A stretch of DNA of 64,000 nucleotides, taken from contig CAILHZ010000016.1 of NCBI GenBank assembly GCA_903834135.1, positions 186,001 to 250,000 of the forward strand, in the 5' to 3' direction. A program made the translations under genes and the position numbers. Positions within the stretch are counted from its first letter, which is position 1, and every line of letters begins with the position of its first letter. The notes below the pieces were generated by a model. That model was not told the origin of the DNA and ran no database searches. It saw nothing but the letters and a program-made list of their open reading frames with translations. The DNA comes from an uncultured Opitutia bacterium (GTDB lineage: Bacteria > Verrucomicrobiota > Verrucomicrobiia > Opitutales > Opitutaceae). This document shows, piece after piece, positions 54,669-64,000 of this stretch.

Positions 54669-57032
54669 TTATCTTAATTGTTTTAAAGCGTCCCTAGCAG
54701 GCGTGAATTCAGGATTTAGTTTAAGTGTCGTTTCAAATTCAAGTATTGCCTCATTTTTACGATCAGGATCGCGTGCAAGTAAAAGGGCATAGTGATAATG
54801 CATAAAGTAAAGATCTGGTCTTAATCTAAGCGCATTCTGATAACGTTGCAAAGCCTCTGCTCTTCTCCTCTCATTCCTTGAGATTAAAATCGCTAAATTG
54901 TATTCAGCTTCCACAAAATTAGGTTTTATAAGTAAAGCCGATTCGTAATGATCGATAGCTTCATCTTCCCTACCCACTACATCTGAGAGTAGATTTGCCA
55001 TATTGTAGTGTGCATCAGCACTCTGGGAATTAATTACTAGCGATTCTTGATAGTGTGTAATTGCATCTAATTTGCGTGCTGAATCCTTGGACAACAGCAG
55101 ACCTAAATTAAAATGCGCTATAAAAGAACTATAGTTTAATTTTATAGCCCCTTCGTAACTACGAATTGCTTCTTCATTTTTCCCCAAAGTCTGAAATACA
55201 GATCCCGCCCTAAGGTAAGCATCTGCTGACTTTGGATTAAGTTTAATGACAATTTCGTATTGTCTGCCCGCTTCATTAAGATCTATGCCGGTGCGTGCAA
55301 GTAAGGATCCTAGATTATAGTGCGCTTCTACATAGTTAGGCCTCAAAGCGATAGCTTTACGATAAGCATCGATTGCTTCGGATTCATGCCCATTTAATTC
55401 TACGAGTAGATTCCCTAAATTATAATAAGCCTCAACCCATTTTGGCTCTATACGTATCGTTTCTTGATATTCAGTTATGGCATCTAATTTATGGAGTGGA
55501 TCATCTTGATATACTACCCCTAGATTGAAATGAGTCTCCGAACTCAAGGGATCTAATTGTACTGCCTTTTGATAATGAACAAGTGCTTGATCTTTATATT
55601 CAGGATAATGAACAAGTAATCCACCTAAGTTTGTATGTACCCGTGCATACAAATTAGCATGCCACGCAGAACCCGGTTTACCTTGGCCAGCATCGGGAGT
55701 AAGATTCAATGCTAGCTGATATTGTTTTATAGCATCACCTTGCTTTCCAGGTTCAAATTGCAGTGCAGCTGCCAGATTATAGTGGGCAGCCCATGAGTTC
55801 GGATCATTTTTACATACCCTACCCCAAAAAGCCTCACCCCCAGAGTATAAACCTGCTTGATCATAGCTCATATACGACAATACCCCAGCAAGCATAAATA
55901 AGCCGCAAGTAATGGCTAGTTTCACTGTCGAGCTACTCGTATAAATGTCTGATAGTTTTCCGAGACCTGCCACAAACAAGGCAATGATTCCAATGAGTGA
56001 GATATAGGTAAAATGATCGGAAACCCATGAAAAACGCATAAAGTACATTGGGACTACTCCAAGTACGGGCACTAAATTTAGTCCGAAAAAACCTAAGCCA
56101 AATAATATATTACGGCCATAGGTGTTTCGTTTAAGGTAGAGAAATAAAATTGATCCAATAATTAAAAACCAAATTAAGATCATCTCTAAAGATACTGGAA
56201 TAATCGACCATCTTAAGTAGACAGGAATTAAGTTTATCGGCAGTAACGCTTTTTTTAGATAAAATAGAATACTTAATGAAGAAGCTATAATGCGCGTGAA
56301 GGCATCCGCATTAACCAGATCTGATCCAACAATAACACGATTTTGCTGAAACCATATTGTTACAGCACCAAGAACTGCCGACACGCTAAAGAAAGGAGAT
56401 GAGCTTTTGATATCATTCCACGTTATGCGGTTTGTTTTCCACCATATATATAGCAAATAAGTGACTGGAAACATGACCACGGATGACTTCGATAGCATGG
56501 CCAAAGAAAACCACCCTAGTGCCTTAAGCTTTGATGGAGATGACCAAGAATTATTCCCACTCTCTAAGTTTTCATCTAAAATAGCATTCCAAGCTAAAAG
56601 TAATAAAGGGAGTGAAAGGGTATTTTTTAGTTCTGAAATCCAAGCTACAGACTCAACAGCTAGGGGATGCACTGCAAATAAAAGCCCTCCCCACCAAGCA
56701 AAAGTACAACCTAATTTAGTTAAACAGCGCCATAACAACACAGCACTTAATACGTGTAGCGCTACACTAACTAGATGATAACCTAATGGATTAGGACCCC
56801 AGCTGTGCCATTCAAACCACTGAACAGTAGCTTTGAAGGGAAAATAGTCTGACGAACTAGGATGAAACCAGATTGAGAAAATAGAACTCAGTGGCCCCTT
56901 AATTTCTTCATTATCTAGAATTTCAGCTGTATCATCCCAAATCCAATGACCAAACAAAGCAGGTGAATAGACAAATATTCCTGCACCAAGGACAGAGACA
57001 ACTTTTAAGAAATTAACTAACTTTGCCTTCAT
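54669..57032 (-). CDS. TMTC-like GT-C membrane protein with long TPR array (copy C)
   Basis: The 787-residue protein lies on the opposite strand to A and B. Its membrane half (1-405) is very like theirs (Asp33-Asp34 in IWDDT; HPLAVESVAWISELKNTLS; FSWVSDHFTYIS), but it carries about ten TPRs, including an expanded first repeat (PDAGQGKPGSAWHANLYARV insertion). TPRs contain the 35-residue form with turns such as VELNGHESEA and SDVVGREDEA. It diverges from copy D across 177 bases. Inverted duplication is a likely origin; the function is inferred as for copy A. Confidence 0.85.
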   Translation of the reverse strand: MKAKLVNFLKVVSVLGAGIFVYSPALFGHWIWDDTAEILDNEEIKGPLSSIFSIWFHPSSSDYFPFKATVQWFEWHSWGPNPLGYHLVSVALHVLSAVLLWRCLTKLGCTFAWWGGLLFAVHPLAVESVAWISELKNTLSLPLLLLAWNAILDENLESGNNSWSSPSKLKALGWFSLAMLSKSSVVMFPVTYLLYIWWKTNRITWNDIKSSSPFFSVSAVLGAVTIWFQQNRVIVGSDLVNADAFTRIIASSLSILFYLKKALLPINLIPVYLRWSIIPVSLEMILIWFLIIGSILFLYLKRNTYGRNILFGLGFFGLNLVPVLGVVPMYFMRFSWVSDHFTYISLIGIIALFVAGLGKLSDIYTSSSTVKLAITCGLFMLAGVLSYMSYDQAGLYSGGEAFWGRVCKNDPNSWAAHYNLAAALQFEPGKQGDAIKQYQLALNLTPDAGQGKPGSAWHANLYARVHTNLGGLLVHYPEYKDQALVHYQKAVQLDPLSSETHFNLGVVYQDDPLHKLDAITEYQETIRIEPKWVEAYYNLGNLLVELNGHESEAIDAYRKAIALRPNYVEAHYNLGSLLARTGIDLNEAGRQYEIVIKLNPKSADAYLRAGSVFQTLGKNEEAIRSYEGAIKLNYSSFIAHFNLGLLLSKDSARKLDAITHYQESLVINSQSADAHYNMANLLSDVVGREDEAIDHYESALLIKPNFVEAEYNLAILISRNERRRAEALQRYQNALRLRPDLYFMHYHYALLLARDPDRKNEAILEFETTLKLNPEFTPARDALKQLR

Positions 57033-57209
57033 TTAGCTTATTCGGGGCTAATTAAAATTTGGGTAGATAGAAGTCTAAAACAATCTAACCTGCTTAACCA
57101 ACAAGATAATGCTAGCCCTGTATTATCAACCAGCCATAAAAGAGCCGTTTAATAAGCAATCTTGATTGATACCTTAGTACAGTCGTTCATCTTGGAATGA
57201 AGAAAACCT

Positions 57210-59561
57210 GTGGCACACGAGACAAGCTACCCCAACCGTTTAAAAGCAACGGCGTATCGTTATAGTACGACGATTGCCTTAGTGCTTATTTTTTGCGCTA
57301 CCACACTGACTTACCTAAACTCATTTAAGGGAGTTTTTGTTTTCGATGACATAGAATCTATACCGCAAAATTATTCTATCCGACATTTTTCAACAGCCTT
57401 ATTTCCACCCCACGAATCCGGAATAACAGTTGAGGGTCGCCCAATCCTGAATCTTTCCTTAGCGTTTAATTATGCCATTAGTGGAAACTCAACATGGAGT
57501 TATCATCTTACTAATCTATTTATACACATAGCGTGTGCTTTTTTAGTTTTCGGGATCATACATCGTACTTATTTAAACAAATCTTATACTAATGCTCTAG
57601 GTATTGCTGCATGTACCGCATTATTGTGGAGTATACATCCCCTAAACACTGAATCAGTTACATACATCATACAGCGAGCAGAGTCGCTCATGGGTTTTTT
57701 CTATTTATCCTCTCTATACTGTTTTATTCGTTTTAGAACCTCAGAACCTAATAAAGGAACATACTTTGGAGTACTTAGCATCATCTCGTGTTTTTTGGGA
57801 ATGGGAACCAAGGAAGTTATGGTCAGCGCTCCATTACTTATACTCATTTATGATTACCTATTTCTTACTCATAATTTTAAAAAATCACTGACACAGTACT
57901 GGGTTATCTACACAGGCTTATTTGCAAGCTGGCTTACACTCATTTGGCTTATTTTGTCAGATCAAGGACGCGGTGGAACTGTCGGCTTTGATTCTAAGAT
58001 AACAAGTTACCATTACTTACTTACCCAATGTTACGCGATTACCCATTATCTTAAATTAGTATTTATACCAACTAACCTGATATTCTACTACGGAAGAGAT
58101 GTAATAACTAACTTTGGAGAAGTAGGTATCGCTGCAGTCTTAATAGCTATAATCATTGTGACAACTCTATGGGCTTTACGTAAGGGCCATGAAGTCAGTT
58201 ATCTAGGAGTAGTATTTTTAGCCACCCTGGCACCCAGCTCTAGCTTCATACCTGTAAGCACTGAAACAATGGCTGAGCATCGCATGTATCTAGCACTCAT
58301 ACCATGTCTGATGTTATCTGTAGTGTTAATTGATCGTCTGCTAACTAAGAAAATACTTTATACTATAACAGCCGTGGCTTGTATTATTTTAGGGAGTCTG
58401 ACTATTCAAAGAAATTCAGTTTACTCCTCAGCATTAAACGTGTGGACAGATACAGTAATTAAAAAACCAAGTAACCCTTGGGCGCATTTCTACTCAGGAT
58501 GGTTTCTTGAACATTCTGGTGACTTTGAAAGTGCTCGAAAAGAATACCTAGCAACACTGCAAATTAAACCTGATTTTGCAGAAGCACATAATGATTTGGG
58601 TAAATTACTAGCGGAAAAAGGAAACTACCCTGCTGCAGAAAAATATTTTATCCAAGCTATACACTTTAAACCTGATTATGCAGAGGCGCATACCAATCTA
58701 GGAACCCTTTACGCCAGCAACCGCGATCGTCAACTAGAAGCAATGGCAGAGTTTAAAAGTGCGCTCAAAATAGATCCACACTTTCCAGAGGCGAATAATG
58801 GATATGCTTTATTAATTGAACGAGCACCAGAGCACGCAAATGAAGCAGTTGAGCATTTTAATGACGCACTTTTATATAACCCAAATTATGCTGCAGCTCA
58901 TAACAACCTAGCAAACCTACTTGCTAAACACAGCGGTAAACAAGATGAGGCTGTAGCACATTATGAAGAGGCTATTAAACTTTCTCCTAATAGTGCTGGT
59001 TTTCATATCAACTATGCTAACTTTCTTGCGAATCTTCAGATCGAGCAAGGTCGTTCAATCGCAGAATATAAAATAGCCCTTAAGCTAGAACCTAATAACA
59101 CAGATGCTCATAGTAATTTAGCACTTCTATTAAGCAATATACCAGGGCATGAGGATGAGGCATTGTCTCATTCCCGCATAGCACTCGGCTTAAAACCAAA
59201 CTCACCCCAGCTTCATAACAATCTAGCAAATATTTTAGCCTCATTACCTGCTCACCAATCTGAAGCTATTCAGGAATACAAGGCAGCTTTACAGCTATAT
59301 CCAAATTACGCTGAAGCACATAATAACTTTGCTCAACTCCTTGCTATTATTGAAGGTCAAGAATCAGAAGCTCGCTACCAATTCCAGCAAGCACTTCAGC
59401 TTCTACCAGGCTCTGTTGTCATACATCTTAATTTTGCACGTTTCCTAGAATCGCGCCCAGGCAGTCAGAGCGAAGCTGCTCAAGAGTATAGGGCAGCCCT
59501 AAGACTTGATCCACGTTGCACGCCTGCATTTGCTGGCCTGCAACGTCTTGGGCTAAACTAG
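57210..59561 (+). CDS. TMTC-like GT-C membrane protein with long TPR array (copy D, divergent)
   Basis: The 783-residue protein has the same layout but belongs to a different branch from A-C. The acidic pair is Asp46-Asp47 in FVFDDIES, and the second motif reads HPLNTESVTYIIQRAES, with ETMAEHRMYL later; these are closer to eukaryotic TMTC proteins. About ten TPRs follow (from about 430), mostly 35-residue units (AHNNLANLLAKHSGKQDEA). The start is GTG at 57210; no in-frame ATG lies nearby and the preceding ATG is out of frame. The gene ends 13 bases from the convergent helicase gene. Confidence 0.85.
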   Translation: MAHETSYPNRLKATAYRYSTTIALVLIFCATTLTYLNSFKGVFVFDDIESIPQNYSIRHFSTALFPPHESGITVEGRPILNLSLAFNYAISGNSTWSYHLTNLFIHIACAFLVFGIIHRTYLNKSYTNALGIAACTALLWSIHPLNTESVTYIIQRAESLMGFFYLSSLYCFIRFRTSEPNKGTYFGVLSIISCFLGMGTKEVMVSAPLLILIYDYLFLTHNFKKSLTQYWVIYTGLFASWLTLIWLILSDQGRGGTVGFDSKITSYHYLLTQCYAITHYLKLVFIPTNLIFYYGRDVITNFGEVGIAAVLIAIIIVTTLWALRKGHEVSYLGVVFLATLAPSSSFIPVSTETMAEHRMYLALIPCLMLSVVLIDRLLTKKILYTITAVACIILGSLTIQRNSVYSSALNVWTDTVIKKPSNPWAHFYSGWFLEHSGDFESARKEYLATLQIKPDFAEAHNDLGKLLAEKGNYPAAEKYFIQAIHFKPDYAEAHTNLGTLYASNRDRQLEAMAEFKSALKIDPHFPEANNGYALLIERAPEHANEAVEHFNDALLYNPNYAAAHNNLANLLAKHSGKQDEAVAHYEEAIKLSPNSAGFHINYANFLANLQIEQGRSIAEYKIALKLEPNNTDAHSNLALLLSNIPGHEDEALSHSRIALGLKPNSPQLHNNLANILASLPAHQSEAIQEYKAALQLYPNYAEAHNNFAQLLAIIEGQESEARYQFQQALQLLPGSVVIHLNFARFLESRPGSQSEAAQEYRAALRLDPRCTPAFAGLQRLGLN

Positions 59562-59574
59562 CCCAACTGAGATA

Positions 59575-61311
59575 TTACTCTGCAGCTTTATCTTCAGTTG
59601 TAGCTATTGCTGATTTTACTAATTCACCACGGATACGAATTCCGTGAAGCTTCTTAGCTATAACTTCAGCATGCTCTGAAGCTACATCAACAAGTGAGTG
59701 GCGTTGATGAATATCAATAGCTCCTACAACTTTGGCAGGCAAACGTGTTACTCCAGCAACTTTACCAACTAAATCTGCTGCTGTAACTAGATGTTTTCTG
59801 CCAACGTTGAAGAATAACGTCGTCATCCCAGTTTCCTTACCTGTACGCGAAGAACGATCGAACTTATCTTTACGCAGCGGTTTAATTGGCTGTAAAGAAA
59901 TATCATCTTCTTCAGGTCTATCCATTGAAGTCTCTGTACGTCTGCTTGCATGTACAGCTGGCTGCTTAAAGCTTGGTGGTGGAGCAATAGGCACTACAGC
60001 TTTCTCCATCTCACCAGTAGGACTTCCTCCCTGTAATAGATGGATCAAAGCAGAGCAGATATCTGTACTTGCATAACCCTGATCCAAAAGACGATCAATC
60101 ATCGGCTCATAGGTCTTAAATTTATGTGCATCAAGTGTTACTCTTAATTTTTCGAAGAATACATTAGCACGTGCTTCTTCAACTTGATCCATTGAAGGGA
60201 TTGATTCACGTCTAATCTTAAGCCGTGCAAAACGCACCATGCTTTGTAGACGATACAATTCTCTTCCTGAAACAAAGGTAATAGCACGTCCTGACTTCCC
60301 GGCTCTTCCTGTACGACCAATACGATGCGTATAGTCTTCAGAGTCATTAGGAAGATCGTAATTAAAGACGACTTCTAAGTCATCTACGTCAAGACCTCGT
60401 GCAGCAACATCGGTCGCTACAAGGAATTCAAAGCCCTTACGTCTAAATTTTTCCATCACGCGATCTCTCTGCGCCTGACTAATATCTCCATGCAAGCGGT
60501 CAGTTGCATAACCTCTGGAATGCAAGTGTTCATCAAGCTCATCGACCATGATTTTTGTACTACAAAAAATAATTCCGTATCTAAAATCATACAGATCAAT
60601 TAAACGTGTAATAGCTTCAACCTTAGAACGTCTATCTACTTCATAGTAGACCTGATCTACTTGAGGTGCATTTTGCGCGATTGCTTCAACTTTAATCCAA
60701 GCTGGATCGTTAGAGTAGCGCTTAATGAGTTCTTGAATAGAATGCGGCATGGTCGCCGAGAAAAACAGCAACTGCCTTTCTTTTGGAACCGCGGAAAGAA
60801 TCTTTTCGATGTCTTCTCTAAAGCCCATGTCTAACATACGATCCGCTTCATCCAATATAACGAGTTTAAGCGACTCGAGCTTAAGCGTCCTTCTTTCCAT
60901 ATGGTCCATGACGCGACCTGGAGTACCTATAACTATCTGCACACCAGCTTGAAGCGCTCTATATTGTCTCTCATATGGCTGACCACCGTAGATTGGAACT
61001 GCGTGCACACCTTTTTTAAATAAGGACAATTTACCAACTTCTTCAGCAACTTGAACTGCGAGTTCGCGAGTTGGACAAAGAATTAAAACTTGTACTGCTT
61101 TCTTATGTGAATCGACTTTTTCAATCGCAGGAATAGCAAAACCAGCTGTTTTACCAGATCCAGTTGCAGACAATCCAACAACGTCACGACCAGCTAAAAT
61201 TGTGGGTATAACAGCGGTTTGAATAGGCGATGCCTCTTCATAACCGAGCTTATCTACAGCTTTTAAGATTTCAGGGGATAAACCCAATTCACTAAAACGG
61301 CGCTTTTCCAT
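59575..61311 (-). CDS. DEAD-box ATP-dependent RNA helicase with DbpA-type RNA-binding domain
   Basis: The 578-residue helicase has all core motifs: Q motif (FSELGLSPEILKAV...EASPIQ), ATGSGKT, PTRELA, TPGRV, DEAD, SAT, ATDVAARGLDVDD and HRIGRTGRAG. The C-terminal domain (about 500-575, TTLFFNVGRKHLVTAADLVG) is the RRM-like DbpA/DeaD RNA-binding fold, separated by a linker rich in Pro/Arg/Asp. The role is probably ribosome assembly or mRNA turnover, as for DeaD/CshA. DbpA versus DeaD identity is not settled, so no symbol is given. Confidence 0.94.
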   Translation of the reverse strand: MEKRRFSELGLSPEILKAVDKLGYEEASPIQTAVIPTILAGRDVVGLSATGSGKTAGFAIPAIEKVDSHKKAVQVLILCPTRELAVQVAEEVGKLSLFKKGVHAVPIYGGQPYERQYRALQAGVQIVIGTPGRVMDHMERRTLKLESLKLVILDEADRMLDMGFREDIEKILSAVPKERQLLFFSATMPHSIQELIKRYSNDPAWIKVEAIAQNAPQVDQVYYEVDRRSKVEAITRLIDLYDFRYGIIFCSTKIMVDELDEHLHSRGYATDRLHGDISQAQRDRVMEKFRRKGFEFLVATDVAARGLDVDDLEVVFNYDLPNDSEDYTHRIGRTGRAGKSGRAITFVSGRELYRLQSMVRFARLKIRRESIPSMDQVEEARANVFFEKLRVTLDAHKFKTYEPMIDRLLDQGYASTDICSALIHLLQGGSPTGEMEKAVVPIAPPPSFKQPAVHASRRTETSMDRPEEDDISLQPIKPLRKDKFDRSSRTGKETGMTTLFFNVGRKHLVTAADLVGKVAGVTRLPAKVVGAIDIHQRHSLVDVASEHAEVIAKKLHGIRIRGELVKSAIATTEDKAAE

Positions 61312-61489
61312 AACTCAGATTGCCCTTTATCTAATGAAAAGGGAAGACTGATGCTCATTTTAGAGCCAAAGATACACTCCTAAAGGCAATAAAGGGCCTT
61401 AGCCATAAGGTAATAGTACTTAATTACACATATATACCTGAAATTTAAGCTCTTTTCTGACGTCATAAACTAAACTTCTTTATAGCTCC

Positions 61490-63880
61490 ATGAGAACACC
61501 CCTAAGAATTAAATCATATCATTTCACTGCACATGCCTTAGTTTTACTAGCTGGATTGCTCAACTACTCACAAACGATCTTATCGGCAGCAAATGAAGAT
61601 TCTTCGAACCTTATCTGGCTTAAAGCACCTGCGAATCGCTTCTATGAATCTACTCCTCTGGGAAACGGTCGCCTAGGAGCTATGATTTTTGGATCAATTA
61701 ATGATGAGAAAATAGTCATTAATGAATCCGGCATGTGGTCCGGTTCAGCTCAAGATTCAGATAAAAAAGATGCTGCGCAATACTTACCTCAAATTAAACA
61801 GCTTCTTATTGAAGGTAGAAATGTGGAAGCAACTAAACTAGTAAATGCTCATTTCACATGCGCAGGATCTGGAAGTAGAAGTGGAGAGTACGGCACTTAC
61901 CAATTGCTCGGCCTTCTGCATCTAACTACGCCAAACGCAGAAAATTTAGGCACAATAAAAAATTATCGAAGAGAGCTCAATTTATCGACTGCAGTGTCAA
62001 AGATTACCTACACTCAAAATGGTATAAACTTTTGCAGAACTGCATTCGTTAGCGCACCTGATCAAGTTTTAGTAATCAAGATTTCAGCAGATACGCCCCA
62101 CAGTATTTCATGTGATCTAAAATTAGATAGGCAGGAAAACTACAGTGTTTCTAGCCCTGATAAATCAAGTCTCTTAATTACAGGACAACTACCAGATGGA
62201 TTATCAGGAAAAAACGGTGTTTCATATGCATCACTGCTTAAAGCATATACAGATGATGGACTACTTACTTTAGATTCAAATACGCTTCACATACATAACG
62301 CAAACTCAGTGACTTTATTAGTCACCGCTGCGACTGATATCAAAACATTTGCAGGCAGACACAGCTCAAATGCAAAACTCTCTGCATTTGAGGATATGAG
62401 ATCTGCGCAATTAAAAAATTATGATGCACTACTTATTTCACACATATCAGACTATCAAAGTTTCTATAACCGTGTCGTCTTAAACTTAGGCGCAACACCT
62501 CAAGCAATTGCAAGCGAAGCAACTCCAGATAGACTGCGTGCTCTGGGCAAAGGCACCTCAGATCAAAGCCTAGAAACACTCTATTTTAATTTTGGGCGAT
62601 ATTTATTAATTTCATCATCTAGACCTGGTGGCTTACCTGCAAATTTACAGGGCATCTGGTCCGACGACACTAAGTGTCCATGGCATGGAGATTGGCATCT
62701 TAATGTAAATGTTCAGATGAATTATTGGCCTGCTGAAATTTGTAACTTATCAGATTTACATGAGCCTCTATTCTCTCTGATTAAATCTTTACAAACTCCT
62801 GGAGCTAAAACTGCTCAACTGTATTATAACGCACATGGTTGGGTTGCTCATACAATCACTAACCCCTGGGGTTTCACTTCCCCAGGAGAGGGCGCTAGTT
62901 GGGGCTCATCGACATCTGCTTCAGCATGGCTTTGCGAGCACTTGTGGGATCACTATTTATTTACTAAGGACAAGGAATTCTTAATTAAAGCGTATCCTAT
63001 ATTAAAAGGATCAGCAGAATTTTATGTCGATATGCTGATGGAAGAACCAACGAATCACTGGCTTGTAACAGGACCTTCTAATTCACCCGAAAACTCATAT
63101 ATCCTTAAAACAGGCGAAAGACTTAGCGTTTGCATGGGGCCTACCATAGATCAACAAATTGTACGTTACTTATTTAGCGCCTGCATTGAAGCTTCAGATA
63201 TATTACACCAAGACCCTGAGTTTAGAGCACTATTACAAAATAAGCGGTCACGACTCGCGCCAACCCGGATCGCATCAGACGGTCGTATCATGGAATGGCT
63301 TGAGGAATACAAAGAATCGGAAGTACACCACCGCCATGTATCTCACCTATGGGGACTTTACCCTGGCAATGAAATCACATATCAAAGCACTCCAGATTTC
63401 GCAGCTGCTGCGCGTAAGTCACTTGAAGTAAGAGGAGATTCAGGGACTGGTTGGAGTTTAGCCTATAAACTTAATTTATGGGCAAGACTTCATGATGGTG
63501 ATCATGCAGAGAAAATACTTTTGCGCCAATTACACTTAGTTGGAGTAAGTGATATGAATTATAAAGACGGTGGTGGAACCTACCCTAACCTCTTTGATGC
63601 GCATCCACCCTTCCAAATTGATGGTAATTTTGGTGCTTCTGCAGGTATAGCAGAAATGCTATTACAAAGCTCTGCAGATCTAATTGAGCTCCTACCTGCG
63701 CTGCCAAGTACGTGGTCTACAGGAAATGTAAGCGGACTTAAAGCAAGAGGTAATATCACAGTTGATATGCAATGGAGTGCTGGAAAGATCGTTAGCTATC
63801 ATCTTAAGTCACCATCTCCAGTATATGTTAATGTGAAAATTAACGGTGAGATTAAACATCTCCTGCCAGAGCAAATCTAA
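61490..63880 (+). CDS. secreted GH95-family alpha-L-fucosidase-like glycoside hydrolase
   Basis: The 796-residue protein has a signal peptide (ALVLLAGLLNYSQTILSAA) and the full GH95 layout: N-terminal beta domain starting WLKAPANRFYESTPLGNGRL, an (alpha/alpha)6 catalytic barrel and a C-terminal beta domain. Conserved catalytic-site segments are NVNVQMNYWPAE, EEYKESEVHHRHVSHLWGLY and QIDGNFGASAGIAEML. It should remove terminal alpha-linked fucose (or the related L-galactose) from polysaccharides outside the cytoplasm. No transporter or regulator lies beside it in the window. Confidence 0.93.
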   Translation: MRTPLRIKSYHFTAHALVLLAGLLNYSQTILSAANEDSSNLIWLKAPANRFYESTPLGNGRLGAMIFGSINDEKIVINESGMWSGSAQDSDKKDAAQYLPQIKQLLIEGRNVEATKLVNAHFTCAGSGSRSGEYGTYQLLGLLHLTTPNAENLGTIKNYRRELNLSTAVSKITYTQNGINFCRTAFVSAPDQVLVIKISADTPHSISCDLKLDRQENYSVSSPDKSSLLITGQLPDGLSGKNGVSYASLLKAYTDDGLLTLDSNTLHIHNANSVTLLVTAATDIKTFAGRHSSNAKLSAFEDMRSAQLKNYDALLISHISDYQSFYNRVVLNLGATPQAIASEATPDRLRALGKGTSDQSLETLYFNFGRYLLISSSRPGGLPANLQGIWSDDTKCPWHGDWHLNVNVQMNYWPAEICNLSDLHEPLFSLIKSLQTPGAKTAQLYYNAHGWVAHTITNPWGFTSPGEGASWGSSTSASAWLCEHLWDHYLFTKDKEFLIKAYPILKGSAEFYVDMLMEEPTNHWLVTGPSNSPENSYILKTGERLSVCMGPTIDQQIVRYLFSACIEASDILHQDPEFRALLQNKRSRLAPTRIASDGRIMEWLEEYKESEVHHRHVSHLWGLYPGNEITYQSTPDFAAAARKSLEVRGDSGTGWSLAYKLNLWARLHDGDHAEKILLRQLHLVGVSDMNYKDGGGTYPNLFDAHPPFQIDGNFGASAGIAEMLLQSSADLIELLPALPSTWSTGNVSGLKARGNITVDMQWSAGKIVSYHLKSPSPVYVNVKINGEIKHLLPEQI

Positions 63881-64000
63881 ATAAACACATTAGCATTAAT
63901 TGTATTTACTGCTTGGACTACATGGCACGGGATCCATCTACATACCTAGTTAATAACGGCAGTACTTTAAAGCTAGGCATCGATAGACTCAGGTGCAATT
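63881..64000. other. window end, nothing recognised
   Basis: The last 120 bases hold no frame, RNA or terminator that I can support. Confidence 0.5.

Noticed and set aside
50918-59561. Genomic island or recent transfer for the TMTC cluster
   Set aside because: No integrase, tRNA junction or direct repeats flank it, and base use looks like the neighbours by eye.
63922-63939. TGGCACGGGATCCATC as a second sigma-54 promoter
   Set aside because: The -24 half is good but there is no GC at the -12 position and no gene within the window to serve.

Overview
The window looks like ordinary chromosome from a free-living Gram-negative bacterium, most likely a member of Verrucomicrobiota (Opitutae-like). 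This is inferred from gene content, not from a marker-gene comparison: a GldA/GldF/GldG ABC module with a DUF4340 partner, a PIN-PhoH ATPase, a eukaryotic-type (type II) glutamine synthetase, GTP-dependent PEP carboxykinase, KDO synthesis (kdsA, implying an LPS outer membrane), a secretin, several TMTC-like membrane/TPR proteins, and secreted enzymes for uronic-acid and fucose-containing polysaccharides (alginate-lyase-family protein, GH95). The sequence is moderately AT-leaning by eye. I see no insertion sequence, prophage, CRISPR array or rRNA.

Layout. 1-9.5 kb, minus strand: a long gene string running DUF6941 protein, PfkB kinase, proA, a secreted protein, birA, and the ABC ATPase/permease/GldG/DUF4340 module, which runs off the left edge. 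9.6-12.3 kb, plus: a small membrane protein, pyrG, kdsA. 12.3-18.2 kb, minus: carB, purU, an anchored TPR protein, accA. 18.4-21.3 kb: secreted alginate-lyase-family enzyme, tRNA-Gly(TCC), PIN-PhoH protein with a clear terminator. 21.6-33.5 kb: mixed housekeeping and poorly known genes (tricorn-like protease, coiled-coil protein with a starch-binding-like tail, pckG, CDF transporter, double-ACT protein, DUF3299, tRNA nucleotidyltransferase, DUF423). 33.5-39.2 kb, plus: a compact type IV pilus/type II secretion-like operon (secretin, ATPase, pseudopilin, PilM/PilN- or GspL-like protein). It meets, tail to tail, a protein with three copies of an apparently unnamed domain (39.2-40.7 kb). 41-50.8 kb: valS, then a nitrogen-control neighbourhood (glnD, a GAF-GAF histidine kinase, a small membrane protein, an HNH protein, and type II glutamine synthetase behind a good sigma-54 promoter match). 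50.9-59.6 kb: four TMTC-like genes, each an N-terminal multi-membrane GT-C-type glycosyltransferase-like region plus 5 to about 10 TPRs. 59.6-64 kb: DEAD-box RNA helicase and secreted GH95 alpha-L-fucosidase-like enzyme.

The most interesting regions are the four-gene TMTC-like cluster (a candidate protein O-glycosylation locus with divergent TPR regions), the minimal pilus/secretion operon, the triple-repeat protein next to it, and the sigma-54/GlnD/GSII grouping. No function for the bacterial TMTC-like genes or the triple-repeat protein can be proved from sequence. Several starts were moved inward from the longest open frame where a signal peptide, a conserved N terminus or the spacing to the upstream gene favoured it; each case is stated.
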